NCBI RefSeq assembly: GCF_031834595.1 | Contig: NZ_CP115541.1 | Span: forward strand, 3,528,501-3,592,500 | From: Stenotrophomonas oahuensis | Lineage (GTDB): Bacteria; Pseudomonadota; Gammaproteobacteria; Xanthomonadales; Xanthomonadaceae | Reading direction: 5' to 3' | DNA: 64,000 nucleotides | Part shown: positions 45,367 through 54,790 of the stretch, piece after piece | Layout of the letters: each line of letters opens with the position of its first letter | Numbering within the stretch: position 1 is the first letter of the stretch | Translations under genes and position numbers: made by a program | Notes under the pieces: generated by a model | Told to the model about the DNA's origin: nothing | Databases searched by the model: none | What the model saw: the letters and a program-made list of their open reading frames with translations, nothing else

Positions 45367-48300
45367 TCAGAACTTGTAGGTCGCGCCGAAGTACAGCTGG
45401 CGGCCGGTGTACAGGTTGGAGATCAGGCGGGCATCCGTGTCGTTGCCCAGGTGGATGCGCTGCTCCGACTTGGTGGCGTTCAGCACCGAGGCGGTGAAGG
45501 TCAGCGAGTCGGTGAAGTTGTACGCCACGTTCAGATCCAGCTGGTCGTACGGTTCGCTGTACTCGGTCATGCCGGCAGTCAGGCCACCCACGATTTCGCC
45601 ACGGCGGTTGTACGAGGCACGGGCCAGGAACTTCTCGTTCTCGTAGAACACCGTCACGTTCGCCTGGTTCTTCGCGCTGCCGACCAGCGGCGAGGCACCC
45701 AGGTCCTGGCCGTCCAGCACGATCGAGGCCAGGTTGGTGTCGTTGTAGGTGTAATTCGCCTGCACGCCCAGACCGAAGTCGAAGGTGTACTGGCCGTACA
45801 GTTCCACGCCCTGCGACACGCCGTCACGGCCGTTTGCCTCGGTTTCGTAGTCCTGCACCGTCACCGTCTGGCCGCCCACTTCCATCTGCAGGTCACGCAC
45901 CACCGGCACCGTGAAGTTGTTCACTTCCTTGCGGAACAGGCCAATACCCGCCACCGCCCCCGGCTTGAAGTACCACTCCAGGCCGATGTCGTACTGGTTG
46001 GCTTCGAACGGTTCCAGGTTCTTGTTGCTGCCATGGCCCGCCCAGCCTTCCTCCGGTGCACCACCGGCCACGCGGCGGTCGTTCACGTACTCGGCGCTGT
46101 AGTAGCTCAGTGCGCCCGGGGCCGCGATGCTGGTGTAGCTCGGACGTGCGATCACCTTCGAGGCCGCACCACGCAGCACCAGGTTGTCCGTGATGTCCCA
46201 CGCGATGTTGAAGCTCGGCAGGAAGTCGGTGTAGGTCTTGTCCGAACCGATCAGCTCGAAAGTCTTCTCGCGTGCCAGGTTGTCCGGCAGACGCACGAAG
46301 CCGCTTTCACAGCCGTAGGTCGGGAACGCGGCCGCAGCCGGGTCGTCGCACGACATCGGCGCGCCCGAAGCGTTGTCCAGGAAGTAGTCGTTGAAGCGTT
46401 CGATCGAATCGCTCGACTGCGCGAACTGCTCGGTACGCACCATGCGCACACCCACGTTACCGCGCAGACGCTCGGTACGGAAGTTGACCTGGAAGTAGCC
46501 CGAGTAGATCTTCTCGTTGACGTTGTAGACGAAGTCTTCTTCGACCCGGTTGTGCGAACCGCCGTAGGTCTGGTTCAGATAGTTGATGTACGCCGGGTAG
46601 TTGATGCCCGGGAACACGTTCGCATCGAAGCCACCGCGGATGCCGCTGATCGGGTTGGACAGGAAGAAGCCCGGCTGGGCGATGCCTGCCGTGCTGTCAC
46701 AGCCCGCCTGGTAGCGGTTGTTGTCATAGTCGGCCGGGTCGGTGCCCGGGCACACCCAGTAGGTGTTGCCGGTGTTGCGGTGGACCTTGCCGTCACGGTA
46801 TTTCGCGCCGAACTGGATCGAATCCAGCCAGCCGGTTTCGAACAGCTTGGTGAAGTCAGCCTGGAAGTAGTTCTGCTCCACTTCGGTCTGCATCCAGGAC
46901 GAATCGGTCGAGCCGGTGTCCACTTCGGCAATGCCGTTCATCAGCTGCTGCTGCAGGTCCGGCGAGAACGTCACCGACGGCGTGCCGGTCAGGTCCCACG
47001 CGGTGTAGCGGTTGCCGGCTTCCCACACGCCATCGACGCGGCGACGCGGCTTGGCCGACATGCGGAAGTTCATCGACGGGCCACCTTCCGACCAGGTACG
47101 GCCGCCGGTGAACGACGCCTTCCACAGCGGGCTGATGTCCCAGTCGATGCTCAGGTCGGCAGTCTGCGACAGCGCCTTTTCGCGGCTGTAACCACCGGTC
47201 AGCTGCGGGGTCGGCACGGTGCAGTCGTCCGGACCCCAGCCACCCGGGGCCATGCCGGCGGCAGCGGCCTGGTCTTCACTGCAGTAATAGGTCTTGCCGG
47301 CCTGCTTCTCGAACTGCGCGCCCGTGACGATGGTGCCGCTGGGGTCCATGGTCAGCCCATTGAGCAGGCGACCGCCAGCCCAGTTGCCGTCCTGGTTGTA
47401 GCGCGCCATGTTCCATTCCGGCACCTTCAGCATGTGCTGCTCGTAGTTTCCGTCCAGTTCGAAACGGAAGTAGTTCGCCGTCATGGTGAGGTTGTCGATC
47501 GGCTTGAACTGGAAGGTGAACTGGCCACCCTTGCGCTCACGCTCTTCTTCCTTCACCGCGAAGTTCACCGAGGTGGGCATGAAGAAGTCGGTGTAGCTGC
47601 CACCGTTCTGGTCGTTGAAGCCGGAGTTGCCCCACCAGTAGTTGACACCGCCCTGGGTGATGTCGCGGCCATGCACGTCACGCGCGATGGTATCCATGCC
47701 GTACCACTGGTAGTTCTCGGAGGTGACCTCCATGGTCCGGCTGGTGCGCTTCTGCTGGGTCACGCCGACCAGCACGCCGAAGCGCTCGTCCTGGCTGTGC
47801 CAGGAGTACAGCGCCGACGCCTGCGGATCCACGTCTTTGTGGGTGTCCGAGGAAGTGCCTTCCAGGGTTACGTAGCCGGAGTTGGATTCCATCTCCAGCG
47901 GGCGACGGGTGTGCAGAATCACCGTGCCGCCGATGCCACCTTCGTCGATGCGCGCTTCCGGCGACTTGAACAGCTCGGCGCTGGACAGCATGTTCGACGG
48001 CAGCAGGGTGTAGTTGAAGGAACGGCTGGCCTCGTCGTTGGTCTCCGAGGTGGCGATGTAGTTGCCGTTCAACTGGGTCAGGGTCAGGTCCGGGTCGAGG
48101 CCGCGCACGCTGACGCTCTTGCCTTCGCCGCCGTCACGGGTGATGACCACGCCCGGCACGCGCTGCAGCGAATCGGCGACGTTCTTGTCGGGGAACTTGC
48201 CCACGTCCTCGGCGGTGATCACTTCGACCACGGCGTTGGCGTCGCGCTTCTGCTGCAGGCTCTGCTCGATGGCGTAGCGGTAGCCGGTAACCTGGACGCT

Positions 48301-48450
48301 GTCCAGGGTGGTGGCGTCGGCGCTCTGGGCCGGGGCAGCGGCGGGGGCGGCCTGCTGGGCGAGGACGGCCGGCGCAAAGGCGGCGGTCAGGGCGAAGGTG
48401 ATCGCTGCCGACAGGGCATGGCGACCGTGCTTACGGGACATCTGTTTCAT
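45367..48450 (-). CDS. TonB-dependent outer-membrane receptor (glycan importer)
   Basis: 1027 residues. Signal peptide ending AVLAQQ (~35). TonB box/plug from ~50 (DSVQVTGYRYAIEQSLQQ, VITAEDVGKFPDKN, VSVRGLDPDLTLTQLNGN). Then a large beta-barrel ends in Phe (GRQLYFGATYKF). The CUT-type receptors of this group import oligosaccharides. Divergent from the GH92 gene with four operator-like sites between, so probably the locus's outer-membrane importer for mannose-rich oligosaccharides. A long open frame on the opposite strand is a codon-bias artefact. Confidence 0.92.
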   Translation of the reverse strand: MKQMSRKHGRHALSAAITFALTAAFAPAVLAQQAAPAAAPAQSADATTLDSVQVTGYRYAIEQSLQQKRDANAVVEVITAEDVGKFPDKNVADSLQRVPGVVITRDGGEGKSVSVRGLDPDLTLTQLNGNYIATSETNDEASRSFNYTLLPSNMLSSAELFKSPEARIDEGGIGGTVILHTRRPLEMESNSGYVTLEGTSSDTHKDVDPQASALYSWHSQDERFGVLVGVTQQKRTSRTMEVTSENYQWYGMDTIARDVHGRDITQGGVNYWWGNSGFNDQNGGSYTDFFMPTSVNFAVKEEERERKGGQFTFQFKPIDNLTMTANYFRFELDGNYEQHMLKVPEWNMARYNQDGNWAGGRLLNGLTMDPSGTIVTGAQFEKQAGKTYYCSEDQAAAAGMAPGGWGPDDCTVPTPQLTGGYSREKALSQTADLSIDWDISPLWKASFTGGRTWSEGGPSMNFRMSAKPRRRVDGVWEAGNRYTAWDLTGTPSVTFSPDLQQQLMNGIAEVDTGSTDSSWMQTEVEQNYFQADFTKLFETGWLDSIQFGAKYRDGKVHRNTGNTYWVCPGTDPADYDNNRYQAGCDSTAGIAQPGFFLSNPISGIRGGFDANVFPGINYPAYINYLNQTYGGSHNRVEEDFVYNVNEKIYSGYFQVNFRTERLRGNVGVRMVRTEQFAQSSDSIERFNDYFLDNASGAPMSCDDPAAAAFPTYGCESGFVRLPDNLAREKTFELIGSDKTYTDFLPSFNIAWDITDNLVLRGAASKVIARPSYTSIAAPGALSYYSAEYVNDRRVAGGAPEEGWAGHGSNKNLEPFEANQYDIGLEWYFKPGAVAGIGLFRKEVNNFTVPVVRDLQMEVGGQTVTVQDYETEANGRDGVSQGVELYGQYTFDFGLGVQANYTYNDTNLASIVLDGQDLGASPLVGSAKNQANVTVFYENEKFLARASYNRRGEIVGGLTAGMTEYSEPYDQLDLNVAYNFTDSLTFTASVLNATKSEQRIHLGNDTDARLISNLYTGRQLYFGATYKF

Positions 48451-48503
48451 TTCCACTCTCTCCCTCTCCTGGATCGAACTGGGGTGCTGGTACACGGATG
48501 TGA

Positions 48504-48519
48504 TTGAATCGATCTAATC
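48504..48519 (+). promoter_or_regulatory. LacI-type operator candidate 1
   Basis: TTGAATCGATCTAATC; matches the consensus TTnnATCGATCTAAnn shared with sites 2 and 4. Near the TonB-receptor promoter side. Confidence 0.65.
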
Positions 48520-48593
48520 TTGTGTGCCGATTTCTCTGGGGTATCCGGGCTGCTCCCCCCAGCGCGCCACGGCCGCTGTATGACGGTTTAGAG

Positions 48594-48609
48594 TTGGATC
48601 GATCTAAAC
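48594..48609 (+). promoter_or_regulatory. LacI-type operator candidate 2
   Basis: TTGGATCGATCTAAAC; the wider context GTTTAGA...TCTAAAC extends the symmetry. Centre of the 356-base receptor/GH92 gap. Confidence 0.65.
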
Positions 48610-48704
48610 TGCCGACCGGGGAATTTTAAACATGGCTGAAACAAAAGCGCATGCTGCTCCGCAATAACTGAACAGGGAGACGGTCGTTCATGTTGCGGCG
48701 CAGA

Positions 48705-48720
48705 ATGCATCGATCCAAAC
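48705..48720 (+). promoter_or_regulatory. LacI-type operator candidate 3 (degenerate)
   Basis: ATGCATCGATCCAAAC; the ATCGATCcAA core has one deviation. Lies 37 bases upstream of candidate 4. Confidence 0.45.
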
Positions 48721-48741
48721 CGGCGTGGTTTACTCCGCCAC

Positions 48742-48757
48742 TTAAATCGATCTAAAT
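48742..48757 (+). promoter_or_regulatory. LacI-type operator candidate 4
   Basis: TTAAATCGATCTAAAT, nearest to the GH92 start (50 bases before the ATG). Best-matching copy of the motif. Confidence 0.65.
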
Positions 48758-48806
48758 TCCCGCCAACGGGGATTTGCACGCCCATCGACCCACAGGAACC
48801 CACTGC

Positions 48807-51269
48807 ATGCGCCGATTGCCGTCCCTTCGCCCCCTTCCTGCCCTGCGCCGCCCGCTGCTGGGGTTGGCCTGTCTGACCGTGCTGGGCTTCACCCCGATGC
48901 TGCAGGCCGCCCCGGCCGCGCTGGAGCGTGAGGTCAACACCTTCATTGGCAGCAAGGACGACGGCAACACCTTCCCGGGTGCCTCGGCCCCGTTCGGCCT
49001 GATCCAGGTCAGCCCGATCGGTGAGCACTACGCCGGCTGGCGCTATGACGACCCGAAGATCCGCGGTTTCGGCCACTCGTTCCTGTCCGGGGCCGGCTGC
49101 TGGGAGCAGGGCGGCCAGGTCTCGGTGCTGCCGGTGACCGGCAGCATCGGCCCGGGCGGCGATTTCGATACCGACAACGCCAAGAGCTTCGACCACAAGG
49201 CGTATGCCTCCAGCTACACCCATGAAGGCGAAGTAGGGCAGGCCGGCTATTACAAGGTGCGCCTGACCAGCTACGGCGGCATCGACGCCGAGGCCACCGC
49301 GCGCACCCGCGCCGCCGCCGAGCGTTACACCTTCCCGGCCGACCAGGCCGAAGGCCACGTGCTGGTCAACGTCGGCCAGGCCAATGAACGCCATTCGGTG
49401 ATCGGCAGCGTCATCGACGTGGTCGGCGACCGTGTGGTGGAAGGCAAGCTGGTCACCAAGAGCTTCTGCGGCGGCCACCAGTACACCACCTGGTTCCGGA
49501 TCGAGTTCGACCGCCCGTTCAAGGCGTTCGGCACCTGGGGTGAGGCCGGCGGTCTGCCCGGTGCGCGCCATGGCATGGAAGGTGAGCAGAAGCCGAGCGG
49601 TGCTTGGCTGAGTTTCGATACCTCCAAGGGCCGTGCGGTCACCGCCGTCAGCGCCATCTCGCACGTAGACGCGGAAGGCGCGCGTACCAACCTGCGCGAA
49701 GACGGCATGCAGAACGGCAAGCTGATCGGCTTCGAGCGCATGCGCAGCCTGGCCCAGCAGCAGTGGCGCAAGGAACTGAACACCGTGCGCGTGGACAGCA
49801 AGCACGCCGACGACCGCACCGTGCTGTACACCGCGCTGTACCACGCGCTGCTGCAGCCGCTGACCGGCAGCGATGCCGACGGCCGCTACCGCGGCTACGA
49901 TGACCAGATCCACCGCGCCGACGGCTGGACCTACTACGAGTACTTCTCGCTGTGGGACACCTACCGCGCGCAGAACCAGTGGCTGGCGTTGACCCGTCCG
50001 GAGGTCACCCGCGACATCGGCCGCACCCTGCTGGCGATCAACGAACAGGGCGGCTGGCTGCCGCGCTGGGGCTACGCGAACTTTGAAACCAACATCATGA
50101 CCGGCGACCCGGTCACCCCGTTCATGGCCGACCTGTGGCGCTTCGGCGCACTCAAGGGGCGTGAAGCCGAGGCCTACACCGCGCTGCGCCGCAACGCGTT
50201 CGAGCTGCCGCCGATGAACTCCCGCCATGCCGGCCGCTCCGGCAACCCGGGCTATGTGCAGAACGGCTTCGTCGCCTACGACCGTGCATTCCCCTCCAAG
50301 GGCATGGACGTCGACCCGCACCACGGCGGTTCGGCCACGCTGGAGTACGCCCTGGCCGACTGCGCGCTGGCACAGATGGCCGACGGCCTGGGCCACAGTG
50401 CCGATGCCGGCGTGCTGCGCGAGCGCGGCCGCAACTGGAACAAGGTATGGGATGCCTCGGTGCGCGATGAAGAGACCGGCATGAGCGGCTTCCCGCGTCC
50501 GCGCATGGACGACGGCAAGTGGTACGTGCCGGCCGACGGTCACTACAGCCCGCGTTCGCACCACGGCTTCCATGAAGGTACCGCCTGGCAGTACCAGTGG
50601 CTGGCCCAGCAGGACATGCCGGGCCTGGTCCAGGCCATGCACGGCCGCGAGCAGGCCGGCAAGCGCCTGGACGCCTTCTTCGCCTACGACGCGCTGCTGC
50701 AGTCGCCGCTGCAGGCTGCGCGCAAGGAATGGGTGGTGGGGCCGTACAGCTACTACAACCAGTACCGCTACAACCCGAACAACGAACCCGACCTGCACGC
50801 GCCGTGGATGTACACCCTGATCGGCCAGCCGTGGAAGACCGCCACGGTGGTACGCGCTGCGCAGCAGCTGTTCACCAACGCGCCCAATGGCGTCACCGGC
50901 AACGACGACCTGGGCACCATGTCGGCGTGGTACCTGTTCAGTGCGCTGGGCCTGTACCCGGCCGTGCCGGGCACCGGTGAGTTCCTGCTGCACACCCCGC
51001 GCTTCGCCAATGTGGAAGTGGACCTGGGCACCGGCCGTACGCTGAAGCTGCAGGCCCCGGGGGCCGAAGGCCGCACCCTGCAGTACATCCAGTCGGTGAA
51101 GGTCGACGGCCAGGACCAGGACAAGGTCTGGCTGGACTGGAACCGCCTGCAGCAGGGCGGCACCATCCGCTATGCGTTGGGCACGCAGGCCCCGGAAAGC
51201 GGGTGGGGCACCTCGACCGGGGCGCTGCCGGTGTCGTACTGCGCGACCCCGGGGGCGTCCCTGGAATGA
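48807..51269 (+). CDS. GH92 family alpha-mannosidase
   Basis: 820 residues. Signal peptide (LLGLACLTVLGFTPMLQA), start fixed by AGGAA before the ATG. GH92 hallmarks: VNTFIGSKDDGNTFPGA, DVDPHHGGSATLEYALAD, and the calcium/acid region GNDDLGTMSAWYLFSALG. GH92 enzymes are calcium-dependent exo-alpha-mannosidases acting on N-glycan mannose. Periplasmic. Followed by the LacI regulator, 62 bases on. Confidence 0.94.
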   Translation: MRRLPSLRPLPALRRPLLGLACLTVLGFTPMLQAAPAALEREVNTFIGSKDDGNTFPGASAPFGLIQVSPIGEHYAGWRYDDPKIRGFGHSFLSGAGCWEQGGQVSVLPVTGSIGPGGDFDTDNAKSFDHKAYASSYTHEGEVGQAGYYKVRLTSYGGIDAEATARTRAAAERYTFPADQAEGHVLVNVGQANERHSVIGSVIDVVGDRVVEGKLVTKSFCGGHQYTTWFRIEFDRPFKAFGTWGEAGGLPGARHGMEGEQKPSGAWLSFDTSKGRAVTAVSAISHVDAEGARTNLREDGMQNGKLIGFERMRSLAQQQWRKELNTVRVDSKHADDRTVLYTALYHALLQPLTGSDADGRYRGYDDQIHRADGWTYYEYFSLWDTYRAQNQWLALTRPEVTRDIGRTLLAINEQGGWLPRWGYANFETNIMTGDPVTPFMADLWRFGALKGREAEAYTALRRNAFELPPMNSRHAGRSGNPGYVQNGFVAYDRAFPSKGMDVDPHHGGSATLEYALADCALAQMADGLGHSADAGVLRERGRNWNKVWDASVRDEETGMSGFPRPRMDDGKWYVPADGHYSPRSHHGFHEGTAWQYQWLAQQDMPGLVQAMHGREQAGKRLDAFFAYDALLQSPLQAARKEWVVGPYSYYNQYRYNPNNEPDLHAPWMYTLIGQPWKTATVVRAAQQLFTNAPNGVTGNDDLGTMSAWYLFSALGLYPAVPGTGEFLLHTPRFANVEVDLGTGRTLKLQAPGAEGRTLQYIQSVKVDGQDQDKVWLDWNRLQQGGTIRYALGTQAPESGWGTSTGALPVSYCATPGASLE

Positions 51270-51331
51270 GCGCGGCGTAGGCCGATGCGATCGTTTAGGC
51301 TTGCATCTCCCTTGACCCGCCCGATGCCACG

Positions 51332-52429
51332 ATGAAAAAGGAACGTTCTACTGCCAGAGGGGCCGCCACGAAGGCATCGTCTTCGAAGGGGGCCGCTGCA
51401 CCCACGTCTCGCGCAAGCGGGCGTGCGGTGACCGTGACCGACATTGCCGAGGCCATCGGGGTCTCGCGCGCGACCGTGTCGCTGGTGCTGCGTGGCAGCC
51501 CGCTGGTCAACGTGGACACCCGTGCGCGGGTTGAGGCCGAGCTGCGCAAGCAGCGCTACGTCTACAACCGCAGCGCAGCGAATCTGCGCCGTCGCACCTC
51601 CAGCAGCGTGGCGCTGGTGATCAACGACCTGTCCAACCCGTTCTTCGCCGAATTCGCTTCCGGCGTGGACGAGGCGCTCGGCGCGAAGGGCTACGTGACT
51701 CTGCTGGGCAGCACCGGCGAGTCGCCGCAGCGCCAGCAGGCGGTGGTATCCACGCTGATGGAACACACCCCGGCCGGGTTGATCCTGTCGCCGGCCGAGG
51801 GCACCGACGCCACCGAGCTGCGTCAGGCGCTGGGCTTCAATGCCAACGTGCTGCTGTTCAACCGCGAGCTGAAAGGCGGGGACTGGGACTTCCTGACCCT
51901 GGACAACCAGCAGGGGGCCTACCTGGCCACGAAGCACCTGATTGAACGGGGGCATCGCCGGATTGCCTTCTTCGGTGGCCATGCCGACTCCAGCTCCTGC
52001 CATCAGCGCCGTGCCGGCTACAAGCAGGCGCTGGGCGAGGCCGGGCTGCAGGTACCGCCGCAGTGGATGATCGAATCCGCGCCCAACCGGCTGGAAGCGG
52101 CCGCACGCACCGGCGAACTGTTCGCCGAGGGCGCGCAGCCGACCGCGGCGGTCTGCTACAACGACACCGTGGCCCTTGGCCTGATGCTGGGCCTTGCTTC
52201 ACGTGGCGTACGCCCCGGCACCGAGTTCGCGGTGACCGGCTTCGATGACATTTCCGAAGCAGCGGTGGCCCTGCCGCCGTTGACCACCCTGACCGTGAAT
52301 CCGCGCGAGCGGGGCCGGCAGGCCGCCGAGCTGCTGCTGCACCGGCTCGACAACCCCACCGCACCGCCACAGCGCACCGTGGCTCCGGTGCAGCTTCGCA
52401 TCCGCGACAGCAGCGGCACCGCCGCCTGA
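51332..52429 (+). CDS. LacI-family transcriptional regulator
   Basis: 365 residues. After a low-complexity lead, the HTH (VTVTDIAEAIGVSRATVSLV) is followed by the hinge, then the periplasmic-binding-protein-like sensor (VALVINDLSNPFFAEFASGV ... AVTGFDDISEAAVALPPLTT). Likely binds the ATCGATCTAA-type sites in the locus and responds to mannose or a derived sugar. In the same direction as its neighbours. Confidence 0.9.
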   Translation: MKKERSTARGAATKASSSKGAAAPTSRASGRAVTVTDIAEAIGVSRATVSLVLRGSPLVNVDTRARVEAELRKQRYVYNRSAANLRRRTSSSVALVINDLSNPFFAEFASGVDEALGAKGYVTLLGSTGESPQRQQAVVSTLMEHTPAGLILSPAEGTDATELRQALGFNANVLLFNRELKGGDWDFLTLDNQQGAYLATKHLIERGHRRIAFFGGHADSSSCHQRRAGYKQALGEAGLQVPPQWMIESAPNRLEAAARTGELFAEGAQPTAAVCYNDTVALGLMLGLASRGVRPGTEFAVTGFDDISEAAVALPPLTTLTVNPRERGRQAAELLLHRLDNPTAPPQRTVAPVQLRIRDSSGTAA

Positions 52430-52473
52430 CATCGCATCCCTTTCATCTGCCCGTACCCTGAGACGCGTCCCGC

Positions 52474-53784
52474 ATGCCCATCTCTCCAACGCCCCGACTG
52501 CCCACTTCGTCTTCGTCCGCGCCCGTGGTCAACACGCGCGTCGCGCTGGCCGTGGCCACCACGATCTTCTTCATGTGGGGCTTCCTGACCTGCCTCAACG
52601 ACATTCTGATTCCGCATCTGAAGGCGGTGTTCGAACTGAACTACGCGCGCGCGATGCTGGTGCAGTTCACCTTCTTCGGTGCGTACTTCCTGATGTCGCT
52701 GCCGGCGGGTCGGCTGGTGGCGCACCTGGGCTACAAGAAGGGCATCGTGGCCGGTCTGGCCATCGCGGCCGTCGGCGCGCTCGGCTTCTGGCCGGCCGCC
52801 GAACTGCGCGTGTATGAAGCGTTCCTCGGCGCGCTGTTCGTGCTGGCCACCGGCATCACCGTGCTGCAGGTGGCGGCCAATCCGTATGTGGCGCTGCTGG
52901 GGCCGGAAAAGACCGCGTCCAGCCGCCTGACCCTGGCCCAGGCGCTGAACTCGCTGGGCACCGCGATCGCGCCGATCTTCGGCGGCCTGCTGATTCTGGG
53001 CAACACCGTGAAGAGCGCCGATGAGCTGGCCGCGCTGAGCGCCGCCGAACAGCTGGCCTACCGCACCCAGGAAGCCCAGTCGGTGCAGGGCCCTTACGTG
53101 GGTCTGGCGATCGCGCTGGCGCTGCTGGCGGTGTTCGTCTATCTGTTCCGCCTGCCGGCGTTGAATGAAACCACCGAGCAGGCCGACCCGGTCAAGCACA
53201 CCCTGATGGATGCGCTGCGCCATCGCCATGTGCTGTTCGGCGTGCTGGGTATCTTCTTCTACGTGGGCGCGGAAGTGTCGATCGGCAGCTTCCTGGTCAA
53301 TTACCTGTCGATGCCGAACATCGGTGGCTTCAGCGAACAACAGGCCACCGGCTTTGTCGCCCTGTACTGGACCATGGCCATGTTCGGTCGCTTCGCCGGC
53401 TCGGCGATCATGTTCATGTTCTCACCGCGCATGCTGCTGACGATCTTCGCCACCGCCAACGTAGCGCTGCTGGCGCTGACCATGAGCACCGAAGGCCATG
53501 TCGCGGTGTACTCGGTGGTCGCCATCGGTCTGTTCAACTCGATCATGTTCCCGACCATCTTCGCGCTCAGCATTGAACGCCTCGGTCCGTTGACCAACAA
53601 GGCTTCGAGCCTGTTGATCATGGCCATTGTCGGCGGCGCGATCGTGCCGTTCCTGCAGGGCCTGCTGGCCGACCGCATCGGCCTGCATCTGTCCTTCATC
53701 CTGCCGTTGCTGTGCTACGGCTACATCCTGTTCTATGGCATGTGGGGCTCGCGCCCGCGTGCTGGTTTCAGCCAGGGGGGCTGA
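52474..53784 (+). CDS. FucP-family sugar/proton MFS transporter
   Basis: 436 residues, about 12 TM helices: MWGFLTCLNDILIPHLKAVF in TM1 with the Asn/Asp typical of FucP/GluP, VLQVAANPYVALLGPE, and MFPTIFALSIERLG late. Inner-membrane importer, here most plausibly for mannose released in the periplasm. 44 bases after the LacI gene and just before the kinase gene. Confidence 0.9.
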   Translation: MPISPTPRLPTSSSSAPVVNTRVALAVATTIFFMWGFLTCLNDILIPHLKAVFELNYARAMLVQFTFFGAYFLMSLPAGRLVAHLGYKKGIVAGLAIAAVGALGFWPAAELRVYEAFLGALFVLATGITVLQVAANPYVALLGPEKTASSRLTLAQALNSLGTAIAPIFGGLLILGNTVKSADELAALSAAEQLAYRTQEAQSVQGPYVGLAIALALLAVFVYLFRLPALNETTEQADPVKHTLMDALRHRHVLFGVLGIFFYVGAEVSIGSFLVNYLSMPNIGGFSEQQATGFVALYWTMAMFGRFAGSAIMFMFSPRMLLTIFATANVALLALTMSTEGHVAVYSVVAIGLFNSIMFPTIFALSIERLGPLTNKASSLLIMAIVGGAIVPFLQGLLADRIGLHLSFILPLLCYGYILFYGMWGSRPRAGFSQGG

Positions 53785-53791
53785 GCGCGTC

Positions 53792-54790
53792 ATGACCAAG
53801 ATTGTGTGTTTCGGCGAAATTTTGATCGATCTACTTGCGCAGCCACCGGCCACGCCGGATACCCCGCGCGCGTTCCTGCAGTACGCCGGCGGCGCGCCGG
53901 CGAACGTTGCCGTGGCCGCCGCCAAACTGGGTGCGGACACCCATTTTGCCGGCATGCTCGGCCAGGACATGTTCGGTGACTTCCTGGCGCAGAGCCTGAG
54001 CGACGCCGGCGTGGCTACCGACTGCATCGTGCGCACCGACCAGGCCAAGACCGCGCTGGCGTTCGTGGCGCTGGACGCGCAGGGCGAGCGCAGCTTCAGC
54101 TTCTACCGGCCGCCGGCCGCGGACCTGCTGTTCCGCGCCGAGCACTTCCAGCCGGCGTGCTTTGAAGGCACGCGCACCTTCCATGTGTGCTCCAACAGCC
54201 TGACCGAGGCCGAGATCGCCGAGGCCACGCTGCAGGGCATGCAGCGCGCCCGCGCTGCCGGTGCCCTGGTCAGCCTGGACCTCAACCTCCGTCCCTCGCT
54301 GTGGCCGGCCGAGGTCGACCCGACCCCACGCCTGTGGGAGGCACTGAAGCTGGCCGAGCTGGTCAAGCTGTCGCGCGAGGAGCTCGACTATCTGGCGGCA
54401 CCGCTCGGCATCGACGGTGGCGATGCGGTGATCCAGCGTCTGCTGGGTGCCAACGCGCAGGCCGTGGTGGTCACTGACGGGGCCGCGCCGATGCGCTGGT
54501 TCACCCGCCATGACCAGGGCACGGTGACCGGCTTCCAGGTGCCGACGGTGGACAGCACGGCCGCTGGCGACGCCTTCGTGGCTGGCCTGCTGTTCGCACT
54601 CGGCGAGCGCGGGGCTGATGGCAGTGCCTTCGCCGCGTTCTGCCGTGACGCGGCCGGTCTGCGCGAGGCGATTCGTTTCGGGGCCGCCGTGGGCGCTCTC
54701 GCGGTCACCCGCAAGGGCGCGTTCGCCGCCATGCCCAGCCTGGCCGAAGTGACACAACTGCTGCAGCAACAACAGGACACCGCCGCATGA
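53792..54790 (+). CDS. PfkB-family sugar kinase, probable fructokinase
   Basis: 332 residues. N-terminal VCFGEILIDLLA, the first PfkB signature GGAPANVAVAAAKLGA (~32), and the second DSTAAGDAFVAGLLFALG (anion hole and catalytic Asp, ~250). Context after a mannose isomerase implies fructose to fructose-6-phosphate. It starts eight bases after the transporter stop and overlaps the AGE gene by four. Bases 53821-53836 look like a LacI operator and use the uncommon codons TTG and CTA. Confidence 0.9.
   Translation: MTKIVCFGEILIDLLAQPPATPDTPRAFLQYAGGAPANVAVAAAKLGADTHFAGMLGQDMFGDFLAQSLSDAGVATDCIVRTDQAKTALAFVALDAQGERSFSFYRPPAADLLFRAEHFQPACFEGTRTFHVCSNSLTEAEIAEATLQGMQRARAAGALVSLDLNLRPSLWPAEVDPTPRLWEALKLAELVKLSREELDYLAAPLGIDGGDAVIQRLLGANAQAVVVTDGAAPMRWFTRHDQGTVTGFQVPTVDSTAAGDAFVAGLLFALGERGADGSAFAAFCRDAAGLREAIRFGAAVGALAVTRKGAFAAMPSLAEVTQLLQQQQDTAA
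53821..53836 (+). promoter_or_regulatory. Possible intragenic LacI-type operator
   Basis: TTTGATCGATCTACTT, matching the ATCGATCTA core of sites 1, 2 and 4, at codons 10-15 of the kinase gene. Could be chance, but uncommon codons are used to produce it. Confidence 0.35.

Noticed and set aside
45265..48507. 1080-codon open frame on the plus strand
   Set aside because: It lies exactly opposite the TonB-dependent receptor, has no recognisable domains and a His/Val/Gly-rich composition typical of antisense frames in high-GC genes.
48588..50993. 801-codon open frame on the minus strand
   Set aside because: Antisense shadow of the GH92 mannosidase gene; it also runs through the operator region.
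51280..51305. Possible LacI operator (GCGATCGTTTAGG) upstream of the lacI gene
   Set aside because: Lacks the ATCGAT core shared by the other sites; similarity is too low.
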